Of a stretch of 64,000 nucleotides of DNA, positions 42,924-53,154 are shown piece after piece. The notes under the pieces were generated by a model. That model did not search any database. It saw only the letters and a program-made list of their open reading frames with translations, and had not been told where the DNA came from. The DNA comes from Candidatus Chlorohelix allophototropha. Its GTDB lineage: Bacteria > Chloroflexota > Chloroflexia > Chloroheliales > Chloroheliaceae. Numbering within the stretch: the stretch's first letter is position 1; every line of letters begins with the position of its first letter. The stretch is taken from contig NZ_CP128400.1 in the NCBI RefSeq assembly GCF_030389965.1, forward strand, positions 434,001 to 498,000, in the 5' to 3' direction. The translations under genes were made by a program, and so were the position numbers.

Positions 42924-45311
42924 TCAAACCGGGTTCATCGCGCTGTGATAATGCGGGTGGTCGTGGTCGTGCTCCACCCAATGTTGGTGAGGGTGGTGGT
43001 GAGGCACACCCGGTGGTGGCAATTCTTCGGGAGTGTGATAATGCTCACCTTTTACATGTCCGGCATGGTCATGCCCAAACCAGCGACTCCCCTCCTTGTA
43101 ATTGTGTACTAGCAAACTTTCGCCGTGATGCCAGCGCGCCCGGAACAAATCATAATTTTTCTTACTGCGGGTTTGCTGTTCTTCGGGGGTCATGCTATAC
43201 CACTCTAAATGAGGGTGTTTGATGACTCTAGCTTTAACCTGAGGGGTTGTCACCACGCGATAACCCGCCGCCTTGAAGAAGAAGCTCATGTAAACGTCCA
43301 TCATTCGGTAGAAGCGGAACTTTTCATCTATCAAGCCGATTTCTGGCAGACATTTGCGGCGGAACGCCAACATATAGCCTTCAATCGCGTCCACCTCGCC
43401 TTCCTCTTCCATAAATTCCCGCAGATCGTAAGTTACCAAACCATAAGGACCAGCTGCACCCACTTCCTCAACGGAAAGAGTTTTCTCAAGCTCAGTCCAA
43501 ATATTGCCGTTAAGTTCAATTGAAGTATCCAGCATTACTATGATGTGTCCGCGACTGGCTTTGAAAGAAGCGTTGCGTCCGGTGGCAAAACCGAGATTGT
43601 GGTCGGCGAAAATAACTTGCACTGCTAGGTCGCACTCATGAATGCTTTTCGTATCTGCCGCAAGTTTGCGTAAGTATTCAAGGGTGTCATCGGTAGAACC
43701 ATTATCGAGAATCACTAATTCGAGGTTGCGCCCATAGCTGTGGTTTACAATACTATTAACACAACGCTCAAGGTCTGCTCGGCTGTTGTGTGAAATCAGG
43801 TTAATTGAGAACTCGTACAGGTCAGGCTGATTGCCATAATCTGGCGCATCGCTGGAGCGGCTGATAGTTTTAAAGTCTTCTTCTGGGCGACGAGGAAGCA
43901 CCAAAGTTCCCTTCGGAATATCCCCCAACGTGTAGCCGACTTCTTTGAGGTGATTGCGAATGGAGTCGGCGCGTTTATAATCATGCGCTTGTCGCAAGGT
44001 TTCGCGCTCTCTTACCAAATTCGCCAATGTGGATTCGAGATTGGACAGGCTTAATGCTCTATCGAATTGCTCTTTCCAGACACCGCTCTTTAAATAGTGC
44101 TCTAACTCAAAGCCCAGCACTTTGTCCCACTCCAGCAACAGCTCTAAGCGTTTGGCGGGACTAAGATTCGAATCGCGCAACATTTGCCAAACTACCGCCA
44201 TAGCGCGGGGCATATTCAGGTCGTCTCTTAATGTGGCGCGGAAAGCCTCGTCCCACTCGTTGCCTGCTTCGTGGTTGTCCAAACCCTTTGCCTGTTCTGC
44301 AAGACGCACGGCAAGCCCACGCAAGCGATTTAATGAGGTTTGGGCGGCTCGCAAGGCGGAAAAGGTGAAGTTAATGCGGGCGCGGAAATGCGCGGTGGTG
44401 AAAAAGTAGCGCAACGCCAACGGTTCAAAACCACGCGCCTCGATCTCGGACAACGTGTAGGAGTTGCCGGTGGATTTTGCCATTTTCTGCCCATCTGCGA
44501 GAAGATGTTGCGAATGCACCCAGTAATTCACGAAGGTTGTGCCGGTGAAAGCCTCACTCTGAGCTAACTCGTCCTCGTGATGCGGGAAGATATTATCCAC
44601 GCCTCCGGTATGGATGTCGAAGCGCTTTCCAAGATAACGCATTGCCATTGCGCTACATTCGATATGCCAACCGGGGAAGCCTTGCCCCCATGGGCTATCC
44701 CATGCCATTTCGCGACCCGGTTCGGCTTTTTTCCAGAGCGGAAAATCCTCCGGGTTGTGGCGCAGTTTATCGGTTAAATCCTTTGCGCCTTCTAGCAACC
44801 CTTCCAGCAAATTGCCGCTCAGTTTGCCGTAGGAATGATAACTCTTGATGTCAAAAAAGACATTGCCATCCACTTCATAGGCATAGCCGCGTTTTACCAG
44901 ACCTTGCACAATTTCAAGCATTTCCGGCACATGTTGGGTGGCGCGGGGGAAAATATCGGCGGGGATGATATTCAGCTTGCTTTCATCCTGCATAAACGCT
45001 TCGGTGTAAAAAGCGGCAATCTGGGCGCTGGATTTGCCTTCCTTGCGTGCCTGTGCAATCAGCTTATCCTCACCCCGATCTAGCATTTCAACGCGCATGT
45101 GCCCCACATCGGTAATATTCTTTACATGGGTAACTTTATAGCCCTCCATTATGAGGGCGCGTTTCAGCCAGTCCGCCATTGTAAAGGTACGCAGGTTGCC
45201 GATGTGAATAAAGCGATAAACTGTGGGACCGCAACTATATATTTTGAAATGTCCCGCTTCAAGCGGAACTAACTCTTCTTTTTGTCGGGTAAGTGTATTA
45301 TAAAGTTTCAT
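42924..45311 (-). CDS. cysS: Cysteinyl-tRNA synthetase fused to a GT2-like glycosyltransferase domain and a His-rich tail
   Basis: 795 residues from ATG 45309-45311. Residues 1 to about 490 form a CysRS: C-G-P-T-V-Y with zinc Cys27, F-I-H-I-G-N-L (HIGH variant), G-W-H-I-E-C-S-A-M, and K-M-A-K-S-T (KMSKS variant). About 499-735 form a GT2 fold (I-N-L-I-S-H-N-S, V-I-L-D-N-G-S-T-D-D-T, and M-L-D-T-S-I in place of the usual DxD). The last 49 residues contain 15 His. The DNA frame is continuous through the junction, so it is one polypeptide. CysRS is probably the cell's essential enzyme. The added parts are of unknown use. The His-rich end could bind Ni, Co or Zn. Confidence 0.9.
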   Translation of the reverse strand: MKLYNTLTRQKEELVPLEAGHFKIYSCGPTVYRFIHIGNLRTFTMADWLKRALIMEGYKVTHVKNITDVGHMRVEMLDRGEDKLIAQARKEGKSSAQIAAFYTEAFMQDESKLNIIPADIFPRATQHVPEMLEIVQGLVKRGYAYEVDGNVFFDIKSYHSYGKLSGNLLEGLLEGAKDLTDKLRHNPEDFPLWKKAEPGREMAWDSPWGQGFPGWHIECSAMAMRYLGKRFDIHTGGVDNIFPHHEDELAQSEAFTGTTFVNYWVHSQHLLADGQKMAKSTGNSYTLSEIEARGFEPLALRYFFTTAHFRARINFTFSALRAAQTSLNRLRGLAVRLAEQAKGLDNHEAGNEWDEAFRATLRDDLNMPRAMAVVWQMLRDSNLSPAKRLELLLEWDKVLGFELEHYLKSGVWKEQFDRALSLSNLESTLANLVRERETLRQAHDYKRADSIRNHLKEVGYTLGDIPKGTLVLPRRPEEDFKTISRSSDAPDYGNQPDLYEFSINLISHNSRADLERCVNSIVNHSYGRNLELVILDNGSTDDTLEYLRKLAADTKSIHECDLAVQVIFADHNLGFATGRNASFKASRGHIIVMLDTSIELNGNIWTELEKTLSVEEVGAAGPYGLVTYDLREFMEEEGEVDAIEGYMLAFRRKCLPEIGLIDEKFRFYRMMDVYMSFFFKAAGYRVVTTPQVKARVIKHPHLEWYSMTPEEQQTRSKKNYDLFRARWHHGESLLVHNYKEGSRWFGHDHAGHVKGEHYHTPEELPPPGVPHHHPHQHWVEHDHDHPHYHSAMNPV

Positions 45312-45481
45312 GGTTTGCCGGAAAATGACCTCCAAACCGTCAAATCGGGTAATTGAACAACTATTCAACAACAGGTATGATATGCGTCAGGTCGAGCTTT
45401 GTCAATTAATCACGAAGCTGATCCCCTTGCCGAATATTAGGCTGGTTTAGAGATTGGTTATAGGCGAGGGGTGAACTACTT

Positions 45482-47896
45482 TTACTTAGTGATGGTCACA
45501 TTTAGCAGAATCAGGTTGCCTTCCTCGATTCTCTCGGTGGTTGGTACTTCTGTAACCTCTAATCCTTTGAAATCGGTGGCGCGATATAGCCCGATTTTTA
45601 GGCGGTATTTGCCCGGCGGCAAGTTTGCGGGAATCGGCAAACTCTGGTCGTCATCTAGTATTTCCCCGAGTTTCCAACTAGCGGTGTGAGTTGCGCCGTA
45701 GCGTGGTTCGGTATCGCGTTGGGCTACCTTCTGCCCATTTTGGTCTAGTAGGTGAATAAAAACGGTATAATTCTCACTACTCTGCGCTTCACTGCGCCAA
45801 AAAACTGTTAGCGGAATTTTGTTTTCTCCCGCTTTGAGTTTGATTTCAGGCACAGTATCAAAGCCCAATAACCTGATCTTATCCCCAAAGAGCGCACCCG
45901 ATTGGTAACCAATAAAGCGTATGCTACTCAGAATGTCAATTTGGTCACTATGAACCCGGTTAATGAAGCTGCTACCTATTCGGCTGAGCGTATTGGGCGC
46001 TATCAGGGTTTTGGCAAAATCGCCCATTACAATAAAATCGGAGTTGGCGGCATTTTTATACCAGTTTTCCTGTGCCTCGGCAGTAACCCTTATTTGCTGA
46101 AGTTCACTGCGAGATTGTTTAGGCTCGAAAAAGGTTTTTTTGAGAGCTGCGCTCAAGCTCAATTGATCCAGCCCTAGCCCAACATGCTCGACATATCCCA
46201 CACCGTCAACCGCATATCGGTTGTAACCGTCTAATTGTAAAGGTCTGCCCAAAATGAAATTGTAGCGGGTGTCCAGCGCCATAACCGAACCGGCAGGCAA
46301 TTGCAACTTCTCAAAGTTGTCTGCTACTGCTCTTTGCAAATTCCATTCCGGCTTGCTTGGCTCTGCATCTGACTGTAACACTGAGGGGGCTAGTACCACC
46401 AGCAACGCAAGCCCCATCGCCCCACTCAATAATGCGCCAAGTCTGCCCCACCACCACTCAACCCGCCAGAAATTGACGATACCACCTGCCAGTAACGCCA
46501 ACGGTAGCGCCATATGGTCATAATAGTGCGGGAAGAAGTAGGCTTTTCCGGTATAAAGATAGGTGGTAAAAATTGCCAACAATACTACCGGAATCCAGCC
46601 TTGCCCGCCTTTACCAGAAATCCAGCGAATTGCGATGGCAACCAACCCGAAGCATGCACCTAGCAAGGTAAAAGCAAGGTAAGGTCGTCCATACATATAA
46701 TCTAACGCGCTGGTAGTAGTGAGGGAGGTAAACCCGCTCGTAACGGCTATATCATTGGCAGGGCGCAGCAGTTGCCATATATATACTTGCTTGATAAAGT
46801 CGCTTCCGGTGGTAAGCAGATAATAGCCGTTTACCAACAAGAAGGCTACCACCCCACCCGCTGTATAGAAACCCAACGCTTTCCAGCGTCGCCAAATAAC
46901 CAACGTTAGACCAAGCGCTAATATGAGCGTTATCGCGGGGACTTTAACCGAGAAAGCCATTCCCGCAACGAACCCAACTAAAGCAGGTGTGCCAAAAGAA
47001 TAGAGTCGCGAGTGCCCGTTTTGGTTGAAATCAAAATGGACGAACAAGCAAAGTGCCAGTGCGCTGAAAAAATTTACCAGTGGTTCGAGCAATATCTGTT
47101 GCTCTGCCCGTACTGCGCCCCCGTCAATTGCCAGCGCCAAGGCTGCTACCGCTCCGGCAACGGGTCCCGCCCATTTACCACCGATTCGCCGCCCTGTTAG
47201 ATATACCAACGTGATGGTGAGCAACGAAACCAACGAAGTAAAAAGACGCACCCGCAGGAAGTCATACAGGCTGCCCCATTCTGCTCCTTCTAGACGTAGC
47301 GGCAAAGACCATAGCAGCACCCCCCCGGCGGGATGTCCAAAGAAGAAATCATGATAAAGTTGTTTGCCGTGTGCCAGTAACAAAGCGGTTTCAGCATGTA
47401 CCCCTTCGTCATAATCGGTGCGTACTAAGTCGGTTACGCCAATATCGCGCGCGTCTGCAATTCGGTAAATAGCTGCCAGCACTAGAATAGACACCAGCGC
47501 GGCTATGCCTACCAAACGCCAGCTAAAATTAGCCCATTGCGGCAACCGGAATTCCAACCCGGCAATCCGTAATGTCGAATTTTGCTTATCGGTAGATTCG
47601 GCTATTTGGTAGGGCGTAAATATGAACAGGAGAATTATTCCGGCAATGAAGCTGAACCAAAGGGCTTGAGGGTTGCTGATTAGGAAGTTGCTGAACCCGG
47701 AGAGAATGCGGTCTTCGGCAGGAATATAACGCCCCCCATTCAGGCTCGCTTTGATAAGTTGAAAGAAGGGAAAAATACTAAGCCATCCCAACGCAGCAAA
47801 ACTTATCAGCGCTATGCCAATAGCACGTAATATCACGTATGGACGCAACCGGAAGGAATTTTTCTGTGTCAGACTCTCTTTTTCTTCAAGCACCAA
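45482..47896 (-). CDS. Membrane glycosyltransferase (GT39/PMT-like, ArnT-type)
   Basis: 804 residues, TTG start (47894-47896) with AAGGG 6 nt upstream; a GTG one codon later is an alternative. About 11-12 helices in the first 500 residues. A first periplasmic loop motif (R-T-D-Y-D-E-G-V-H) carries the Asp-Glu of GT39-type lipid-linked sugar transferases. The last 300 residues are soluble and beta-rich. It would transfer a sugar from a polyprenyl phosphate donor to protein or glycan outside the membrane. Acceptor unknown. Confidence 0.85.
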   Translation of the reverse strand: MVLEEKESLTQKNSFRLRPYVILRAIGIALISFAALGWLSIFPFFQLIKASLNGGRYIPAEDRILSGFSNFLISNPQALWFSFIAGIILLFIFTPYQIAESTDKQNSTLRIAGLEFRLPQWANFSWRLVGIAALVSILVLAAIYRIADARDIGVTDLVRTDYDEGVHAETALLLAHGKQLYHDFFFGHPAGGVLLWSLPLRLEGAEWGSLYDFLRVRLFTSLVSLLTITLVYLTGRRIGGKWAGPVAGAVAALALAIDGGAVRAEQQILLEPLVNFFSALALCLFVHFDFNQNGHSRLYSFGTPALVGFVAGMAFSVKVPAITLILALGLTLVIWRRWKALGFYTAGGVVAFLLVNGYYLLTTGSDFIKQVYIWQLLRPANDIAVTSGFTSLTTTSALDYMYGRPYLAFTLLGACFGLVAIAIRWISGKGGQGWIPVVLLAIFTTYLYTGKAYFFPHYYDHMALPLALLAGGIVNFWRVEWWWGRLGALLSGAMGLALLVVLAPSVLQSDAEPSKPEWNLQRAVADNFEKLQLPAGSVMALDTRYNFILGRPLQLDGYNRYAVDGVGYVEHVGLGLDQLSLSAALKKTFFEPKQSRSELQQIRVTAEAQENWYKNAANSDFIVMGDFAKTLIAPNTLSRIGSSFINRVHSDQIDILSSIRFIGYQSGALFGDKIRLLGFDTVPEIKLKAGENKIPLTVFWRSEAQSSENYTVFIHLLDQNGQKVAQRDTEPRYGATHTASWKLGEILDDDQSLPIPANLPPGKYRLKIGLYRATDFKGLEVTEVPTTERIEEGNLILLNVTITK

Positions 47897-48127
47897 TACT
47901 TACCCTTGAATAATCTAAGCTAAAAGCAAGGGGATTATATACCTGCTTTATGCTTCTGTAAACTTTTTCACACGCTATTTCCTATAACGACAGTTATATT
48001 AGCCAGTTTTTCACGCTCTGCAACTATCATATTAACTTCTACGTATTAATATTTATAAGGAAAGAAGGTGCAGTAACGTGCCAATTTTTGATTTTCTCTT
48101 GCACCGTTAAATCGGGAGGTAGATGAA

Positions 48128-49087
48128 ATGTTTAAGAAAATCTTGGTTCCGTTGGATGGTTCACCGCTTTCGGAAGAAGCAGTCCCGTTTGCCGCTAATC
48201 TTGCTTCCAGATTAAATGCCCAATTGTTGTTATTTAGAGTGTTAGAGCGTGGGTTGTTGGAAAGAGATACTCACGACTCAGGCTTTGAAACTGAAACTCG
48301 CGAGTATCTTGAGCTTATTAAGCAGCGTTTGGTTAACGACTTCGGATTTAATTCCGAATTGGTAAAACTAAGAATGGTTTCCGGTGAGCCGGCTGAAGAA
48401 ATAGCCTTGTTTTCGCATACAGAAAAATGCGACTTGATTGTAATGGCTTCTCACGGGCGTAGCGGTTTGTCGCGGCTCATTATGGATAGTGTTGCGGCGG
48501 AGGTAGTAAGAAAAGCTCCTGTGCCGGTGATTATCCGCCATTCTCGCCTACGAGAAGAGTTTGTCGGAAACCCTTTGCTAACGCCGATTGTAGTAACGCT
48601 GGATGGTACTCCAACCGCTGAGTCTGCGCTTGAACCAGCCTTTGAGTTGGCACAACAATATGGCTGCCCTTTGCTCTTATTGCGGGTGCTAAAGCCTTTT
48701 GTGCCGGTAGATGAACTGGAGGAATGGTTCGCTGAGAATGAAAATAAGGGTCAGGATTATCTGGACTCGCATGCTTTTGATTCGTATCGGCTTAAAGCCA
48801 TGAACTATCTAGAGAAAGTAGCCGCACCGCTAAAAGCTAAACTGGTGCAATGCGATACCGCGTTGGTGGTAGGTGACCCTTCTGAAGAAATTACCAAATA
48901 TGTACGAGCGGTGGAGGCAAAGTTACTGGTTATTGCTACTCAGGGTCACGGTGATATATATATGTTTTTGCTTGGCAGTGTTGCCGATGAAGTATTCCAG
49001 CATTCTGATGTGCCTGTGATGTTGGTACATGTTGCGTCGCATCCGCATAACCTCAAATCCACAGAGGAAGTGGCAACCCCGGTATAA
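48128..49087 (+). CDS. Two-domain universal stress protein (UspA)
   Basis: 319 residues with two tandem Usp domains (about 1-140 and 150-300). The second has the complete ATP-binding motif G-H-G-x(7)-G-S (A-T-Q-G-H-G-D-I-Y-M-F-L-L-G-S), while the first reads H-G-R-S-G-L-S-R-L-I-M-D-S, with Asp in place of the second Gly. So only domain two looks fully ATP-binding. Strong GGGAGG 8 nt before ATG. A bidirectional terminator follows. Confidence 0.92.
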   Translation: MFKKILVPLDGSPLSEEAVPFAANLASRLNAQLLLFRVLERGLLERDTHDSGFETETREYLELIKQRLVNDFGFNSELVKLRMVSGEPAEEIALFSHTEKCDLIVMASHGRSGLSRLIMDSVAAEVVRKAPVPVIIRHSRLREEFVGNPLLTPIVVTLDGTPTAESALEPAFELAQQYGCPLLLLRVLKPFVPVDELEEWFAENENKGQDYLDSHAFDSYRLKAMNYLEKVAAPLKAKLVQCDTALVVGDPSEEITKYVRAVEAKLLVIATQGHGDIYMFLLGSVADEVFQHSDVPVMLVHVASHPHNLKSTEEVATPV

Positions 49088-49117
49088 AATAAAGCAGCTG
49101 TTTTTTTGAATGATTCA

Positions 49118-49153
49118 AAAAGACCCTCGTTTATAAAGGCGAGGGTCTTTTTT
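49118..49153. terminator. Bidirectional intrinsic terminator between uspA and the secreted protein gene
   Basis: AAGACCCTCG / CGAGGGTCTT stem (10 bp, 10-nt loop) with T-runs on both strands (six T rightward, five leftward). Confidence 0.9.
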
Positions 49154-49182
49154 GTGGTACTGACATAAATTACTGGAATTAC

Positions 49183-51249
49183 TCAGCTTTTGTTAGTTAA
49201 CCAAGGTATATTCTGACCACCGTAACGCCAGTAGTAATAATGTTGTCCCACATTGCCCATCTCAACCTGAAACCCAGTTGGATTAGAAGGCGTGTAGGTT
49301 AAGGTGCGACGTTGGAAAAGCTGTACCAACACGGTTTGATCGACCCCACCCACTTTAGTTTTAACCCATAGCGGTTCGCTTATGGGAAATCCCATCGTGG
49401 CAACCCAATCAAATAACTTTTCCTGTACCGCTTGACCGTTCCGATAAACAATTCCGCTCTGATTCAGGTAGTTCCAGAAAGGCGCAGCAATGTTATGTCC
49501 GGTTTCACTAATATACGCAGCATTGGCGACTGAAGGGCTAGAACATCTGACTACCATACCATCTTTGTTGAGACACTCGTGGATAATTCTTGCGGTAAGG
49601 TTGGGCGCTTTGTCAGCCTGCCCACTTTCGGGAACATAAATTAATTTTTTGAAAGATGCATAACTAGGTGCATCCGCATTGTTATAATAATCGCCTGCTA
49701 CCTGTATGGTATTGGGATAGCTACCTAGAAAAAAGCCATCTCCGTACTGTATTCTTCCCGAAACCATCTCGGTTACCAGCAAACCACCTGTAAAGTAATA
49801 GGGGTCTGAGGATAGCTTGTTCGGGTCGTTTACTTCAATACGCGCCTTATCGTAATAATTTACCACGCGCTTACCTTCGGGCGCTTCAATATACTCTTCG
49901 GAAGTAGTGAACCAGTTTTTAGGTCCCCATAACCATGATCGGCTGGCTAAGCCATCCATTAAAGGTCCATCGGCTCGGCGCGTGTAATCGTAAAGCGCCG
50001 CACTGTCTGTTTCAGCGCGATGTCCCCAAGCCTGTCCTTTCGATACAGTTTGCGCTAAGAGCGTTTCCCCATAGCATAGGTTTCCATTGCATTCTGACCA
50101 AAGCGCGCGGCTTTCTCCGTCCGGCGCAATGAACAAAAGCGGATTGTAAGAACTACCTGCCGTATAAGAGATATTCACCGGAGAACTCCAGCCGTTATCG
50201 CCACGCCTGCTCCACAGAATCTCTTGATTCTCGATTCTGAAATTAATTATTCTTGTGCCTACTCCTGCAACCCATGCCAGTTCTATTCGATTGCCGCTTA
50301 CTGCCAACGATGGTGAACTAACGTTACCGGCTACCATCTCGCCTGCACTCAGGTTATTCAAAGTGCCTCGTTTGTAATAAAGGCGGTAGGGCATGCCGAT
50401 ATACTGCGGATCAGGCGCAAACAATACATACGCGAGGTGCAACGTACCATCAGGTGCTACTACTGCTGATAGTCCACCTACCGTCCATGGATTAAAGGTG
50501 TCGTTGGTATAGCCGGATATGCTGACAGGTGTGCTCCAGTTATTACCAAGCCACTCACTCCCTAGCAATTCGCTACGGTAGCTGCCGCCGGGTCCGGGTT
50601 CATGTCCTTGTTCCCACATGATGGTTAAATTCTGGCTGCCGGTAGCCAGCAGATACGGTCTGTAACGTCCGTATCTTTGGTCACCCGGGTCGGGTAGGTA
50701 GCTTATGTGGTTATCCAGTCCCCGCACTGCGATTTTCATTTGCCCGCCTGCTTGCCAAGCAAATGCCAATCTGCCATCGGGCAACGCCGCTATATTCGGG
50801 CTACTTAGTGGAGTTGCACCGGACACAAAAGTGCAATCTGGTTGACTCCATTCAAAGTTGTTCAGAGGACGGCTGGCATAGCAAACAGTTTGCAACTGAG
50901 TATAAAAAAGATGCAGCCGATTATTGCTGGTAGTAGCGGCAAGCCGCCCGTTTATCTGTTGCACAAATTCATAATCTAGGGGCAATGCTTTGGTGGTTTG
51001 TACTTTGCCGTTGGCATATACCACCTCTTCTAACTTTGAATTTAAGTTTATCCAGACTATATGAATTGCGCCATTGGCATCCGTTACTGCGACCGAATCG
51101 TGACCGTTACCGAGTTTTACAAAAGGGGCTACCGGGCTGTAGTCTACCGCTTGTGCTGTGAAACTCGGTAGAATCAGGCTTGCCAGCATGAGGGTGCTTA
51201 TCAAAGCAATTGCTGACGACATGATTCTTGATTTTGTTCTGCTCAACAT
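49183..51249 (-). CDS. Secreted beta-propeller-like protein with C-terminal F-x-P-I-S-E module
   Basis: 688 residues. N-terminal signal peptide (about 1-34, ending A-Q-A). About 40-400 are repeated strands with motifs such as I-H-I-V-W, L-H-L-F-Y, A-F-A-W and L-H-L-A-Y, resembling sialidase-type or BNR propellers. Residues about 430-688 contain repeats like F-W-N-Y-L...M-G-F-P-I-S-E-P and Q-L-F-Q-R-R-T-L-T-Y, as in the L,D-transpeptidase at 1396-2553. No catalytic residues stand out. Probably a surface or secreted binding protein. Confidence 0.8.
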   Translation of the reverse strand: MLSRTKSRIMSSAIALISTLMLASLILPSFTAQAVDYSPVAPFVKLGNGHDSVAVTDANGAIHIVWINLNSKLEEVVYANGKVQTTKALPLDYEFVQQINGRLAATTSNNRLHLFYTQLQTVCYASRPLNNFEWSQPDCTFVSGATPLSSPNIAALPDGRLAFAWQAGGQMKIAVRGLDNHISYLPDPGDQRYGRYRPYLLATGSQNLTIMWEQGHEPGPGGSYRSELLGSEWLGNNWSTPVSISGYTNDTFNPWTVGGLSAVVAPDGTLHLAYVLFAPDPQYIGMPYRLYYKRGTLNNLSAGEMVAGNVSSPSLAVSGNRIELAWVAGVGTRIINFRIENQEILWSRRGDNGWSSPVNISYTAGSSYNPLLFIAPDGESRALWSECNGNLCYGETLLAQTVSKGQAWGHRAETDSAALYDYTRRADGPLMDGLASRSWLWGPKNWFTTSEEYIEAPEGKRVVNYYDKARIEVNDPNKLSSDPYYFTGGLLVTEMVSGRIQYGDGFFLGSYPNTIQVAGDYYNNADAPSYASFKKLIYVPESGQADKAPNLTARIIHECLNKDGMVVRCSSPSVANAAYISETGHNIAAPFWNYLNQSGIVYRNGQAVQEKLFDWVATMGFPISEPLWVKTKVGGVDQTVLVQLFQRRTLTYTPSNPTGFQVEMGNVGQHYYYWRYGGQNIPWLTNKS

Positions 51250-51418
51250 ATTAAATTTTCTCGCTTTCTGCTATCCACATTTCCTGTCCTATATAGATTC
51301 AACGAACTCAACCGGGAGATGTTGCTTTGAAACTGAACAATCGATTCGGCGAGAAGAATTCCGGCGCATACTGTGAGTTACGCCGGAGAGTCTCTAAGGC
51401 ATTGGATTTTCTGTGGCT

Positions 51419-51778
51419 TTAACGTAGTGAGAAGAAAGCTACCGCCCCTGAGGTTGTAATTGCCATCAGAGTTTTGAGCTTAGATTTTGAGCGTGGTAAG
51501 GCTAATCCAAACAGGGCTACATCGGTAATCGCGTTGAATGCTAGTATTCGCCTCCATTGTTGCGAGGCTTCAGGTTTGGTGCGGTTCAGTAGCATGCCTG
51601 CTCCCATTGAAATATCGCGCATACCAAGCAGCCTGATCATCAAGCGGCTTTCCATGTTTTCAGATAAATTAAGACCTGCCATTTTATTCATAAAACCGGG
51701 TAATAGGGCAAACATGCCACCCAGACCTACCGCCGCTACACCTAATCCCGATGTTATTTGTTCCTCAGTAAGTTCCAT
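51419..51778 (-). CDS. Small membrane protein of the DUF4267 type
   Basis: 119 residues with four hydrophobic stretches and the G-M-R-D-I-S-M-G motif (R-D-x-x-x-G) after M-S-R-L, like DUF4267. AGAGGG near the ATG. Function unknown. Preceded by 157 bp of gene-free sequence to the cytochrome gene. Confidence 0.8.
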   Translation of the reverse strand: MELTEEQITSGLGVAAVGLGGMFALLPGFMNKMAGLNLSENMESRLMIRLLGMRDISMGAGMLLNRTKPEASQQWRRILAFNAITDVALFGLALPRSKSKLKTLMAITTSGAVAFFSLR

Positions 51779-51935
51779 TTTCCCTCTCCCAAATAATGGT
51801 TTTGCTACTAAAGATTATTACTCAATGAGTATAGACATATACATTCAGGTGTGCAAACTTATTGTTCAGGGTTATACGCTTGGATTATCTAGTATTTTTG
51901 TCGATGCTGAAAAAGAGAAAGTTGCGCAGGTGGGA

Positions 51936-52364
51936 TTATTTCAAGGTGAGAAGATACGCCACCAAATCCTCAAGTTCGGAAGGACTTAAGGTATTGGCGA
52001 AGCTCGGCATGATATTGCGAAGGTCGGGCAAGCGCAAATCTTCAGGTTTTAGAATAGCGTGCCGGAGGTATTGAACCGCCGTTACACCCTCAACGCGAGT
52101 TGCCCCAGTCGTACCTATTTTGTCTAGAGCAGGCGCTCTACCTTCTAGCCCACCACTACCATTCAGAAGGTGGCAGGAAAGGCAAGGTAGGCGATAAAAA
52201 ACCAACTCGCCGTTGGTGGCTTTACCGTTATTGGTAAGAGGTTCAGCTTTGAAGGCTTTGACAATATCGGGTCCGGCAGTGGGGTTAGTAAGGGCATCTT
52301 CGCTACAGGCTGCCAGCATAACAGCGACTAACACCAACAAACTAACAAGTTTAGTCAGTTTCAT
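51936..52364 (-). CDS. c-type cytochrome lipoprotein
   Basis: 142 residues from ATG 52362-52364; a longer start would overlap the upstream gene. Signal peptide with lipobox L-A-A-C (V-M-L-A-A-C-S-E-D), then a single class I cytochrome: C-L-S-C-H haem motif and distal Met in R-N-I-M-P-S-F. A membrane-anchored one-electron carrier outside the membrane. It follows the zinc-ribbon membrane gene by 19 nt. Confidence 0.92.
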   Translation of the reverse strand: MKLTKLVSLLVLVAVMLAACSEDALTNPTAGPDIVKAFKAEPLTNNGKATNGELVFYRLPCLSCHLLNGSGGLEGRAPALDKIGTTGATRVEGVTAVQYLRHAILKPEDLRLPDLRNIMPSFANTLSPSELEDLVAYLLTLK

Positions 52365-52383
52365 TGTGTTCCACAGATTGAGC

Positions 52384-53154
52384 CTACCGCCCACCTTTGA
52401 ACGGGCGTGTATAAAGGCGAGGTCCGCCACTGCTTATATATGCAACTGTTAGACCTAGCACTGTACCGATCACTACGAAAAGAAGTACCAGAGGGTCATT
52501 AGCTAACAAGTCGAACAAAGGCTGGATAATATAATTAGTGAAATAGGGTAGCGGGTCTATATATGCCAGTGCATGCCCATCAGGTCGGGCAATATCCAGC
52601 GCGAGGTTTACAAAGCTGATTTGATTGATATAATTGGTTATCAAGAGGCTTAAGGCAGTGTAACCCATTGCTATCCAAAGCTGCGCCGTACTGTCGTGGC
52701 GACCTGAGCCAAAATAGATAGCTTTACCGATTACAAAGCCGGGTATAACCAGCAAGTATGCCCCAATATAACCCCACATTACCTCGAAAGTTTCGGAGCG
52801 ATTTAGCCAGATAAGCGTGCCAAGCGCGGTAGTAGTTATAATAAAGGCAATCAAGCCCCAAACTGACGCCATAATCAAATCCCCAAGGGGGGTTTGTTTA
52901 TCCGTCTCTAATTGCATACGCTCAAGGCATTCAGGGCAGACTACCAGTGATGTTTCGTAGCTCCAACGGCTTTTAGAGGTAACGGTTAATTCTTCCACAG
53001 GCGTAGGAGTTTTACACATAGCGCAGGCAAGTACCGTCTCGCCACGTTCTCCGGTACTGGTATATGGGGGAAGTAGGTCTGTCTCTCCGGACTCGCTCAG
53101 CCCATCAGCGGGGCTAAACGGTTCGATGTTCGATTGTTTAGATTTTTCTACCAT
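52384..53154 (-). CDS. Zinc-ribbon-like membrane protein
   Basis: 256 residues. Two Cys pairs (C-A-M-C and C-P-E-C, about 50 residues apart) may bind zinc. Four or five membrane helices follow. GGAGG 8 nt before ATG 53152-53154. It has no recognised family. It is the first gene of a two-gene unit with the cytochrome, so a respiratory-complex accessory role is possible. Confidence 0.8.
   Translation of the reverse strand: MVEKSKQSNIEPFSPADGLSESGETDLLPPYTSTGERGETVLACAMCKTPTPVEELTVTSKSRWSYETSLVVCPECLERMQLETDKQTPLGDLIMASVWGLIAFIITTTALGTLIWLNRSETFEVMWGYIGAYLLVIPGFVIGKAIYFGSGRHDSTAQLWIAMGYTALSLLITNYINQISFVNLALDIARPDGHALAYIDPLPYFTNYIIQPLFDLLANDPLVLLFVVIGTVLGLTVAYISSGGPRLYTRPFKGGR

Noticed and set aside
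42924-45311. Two separate genes (cysS and a glycosyltransferase) joined by an error
   Set aside because: The frame runs without stop or frameshift through the junction and there is no internal ribosome site at the GT2 start, so one gene is kept, subject to read check.
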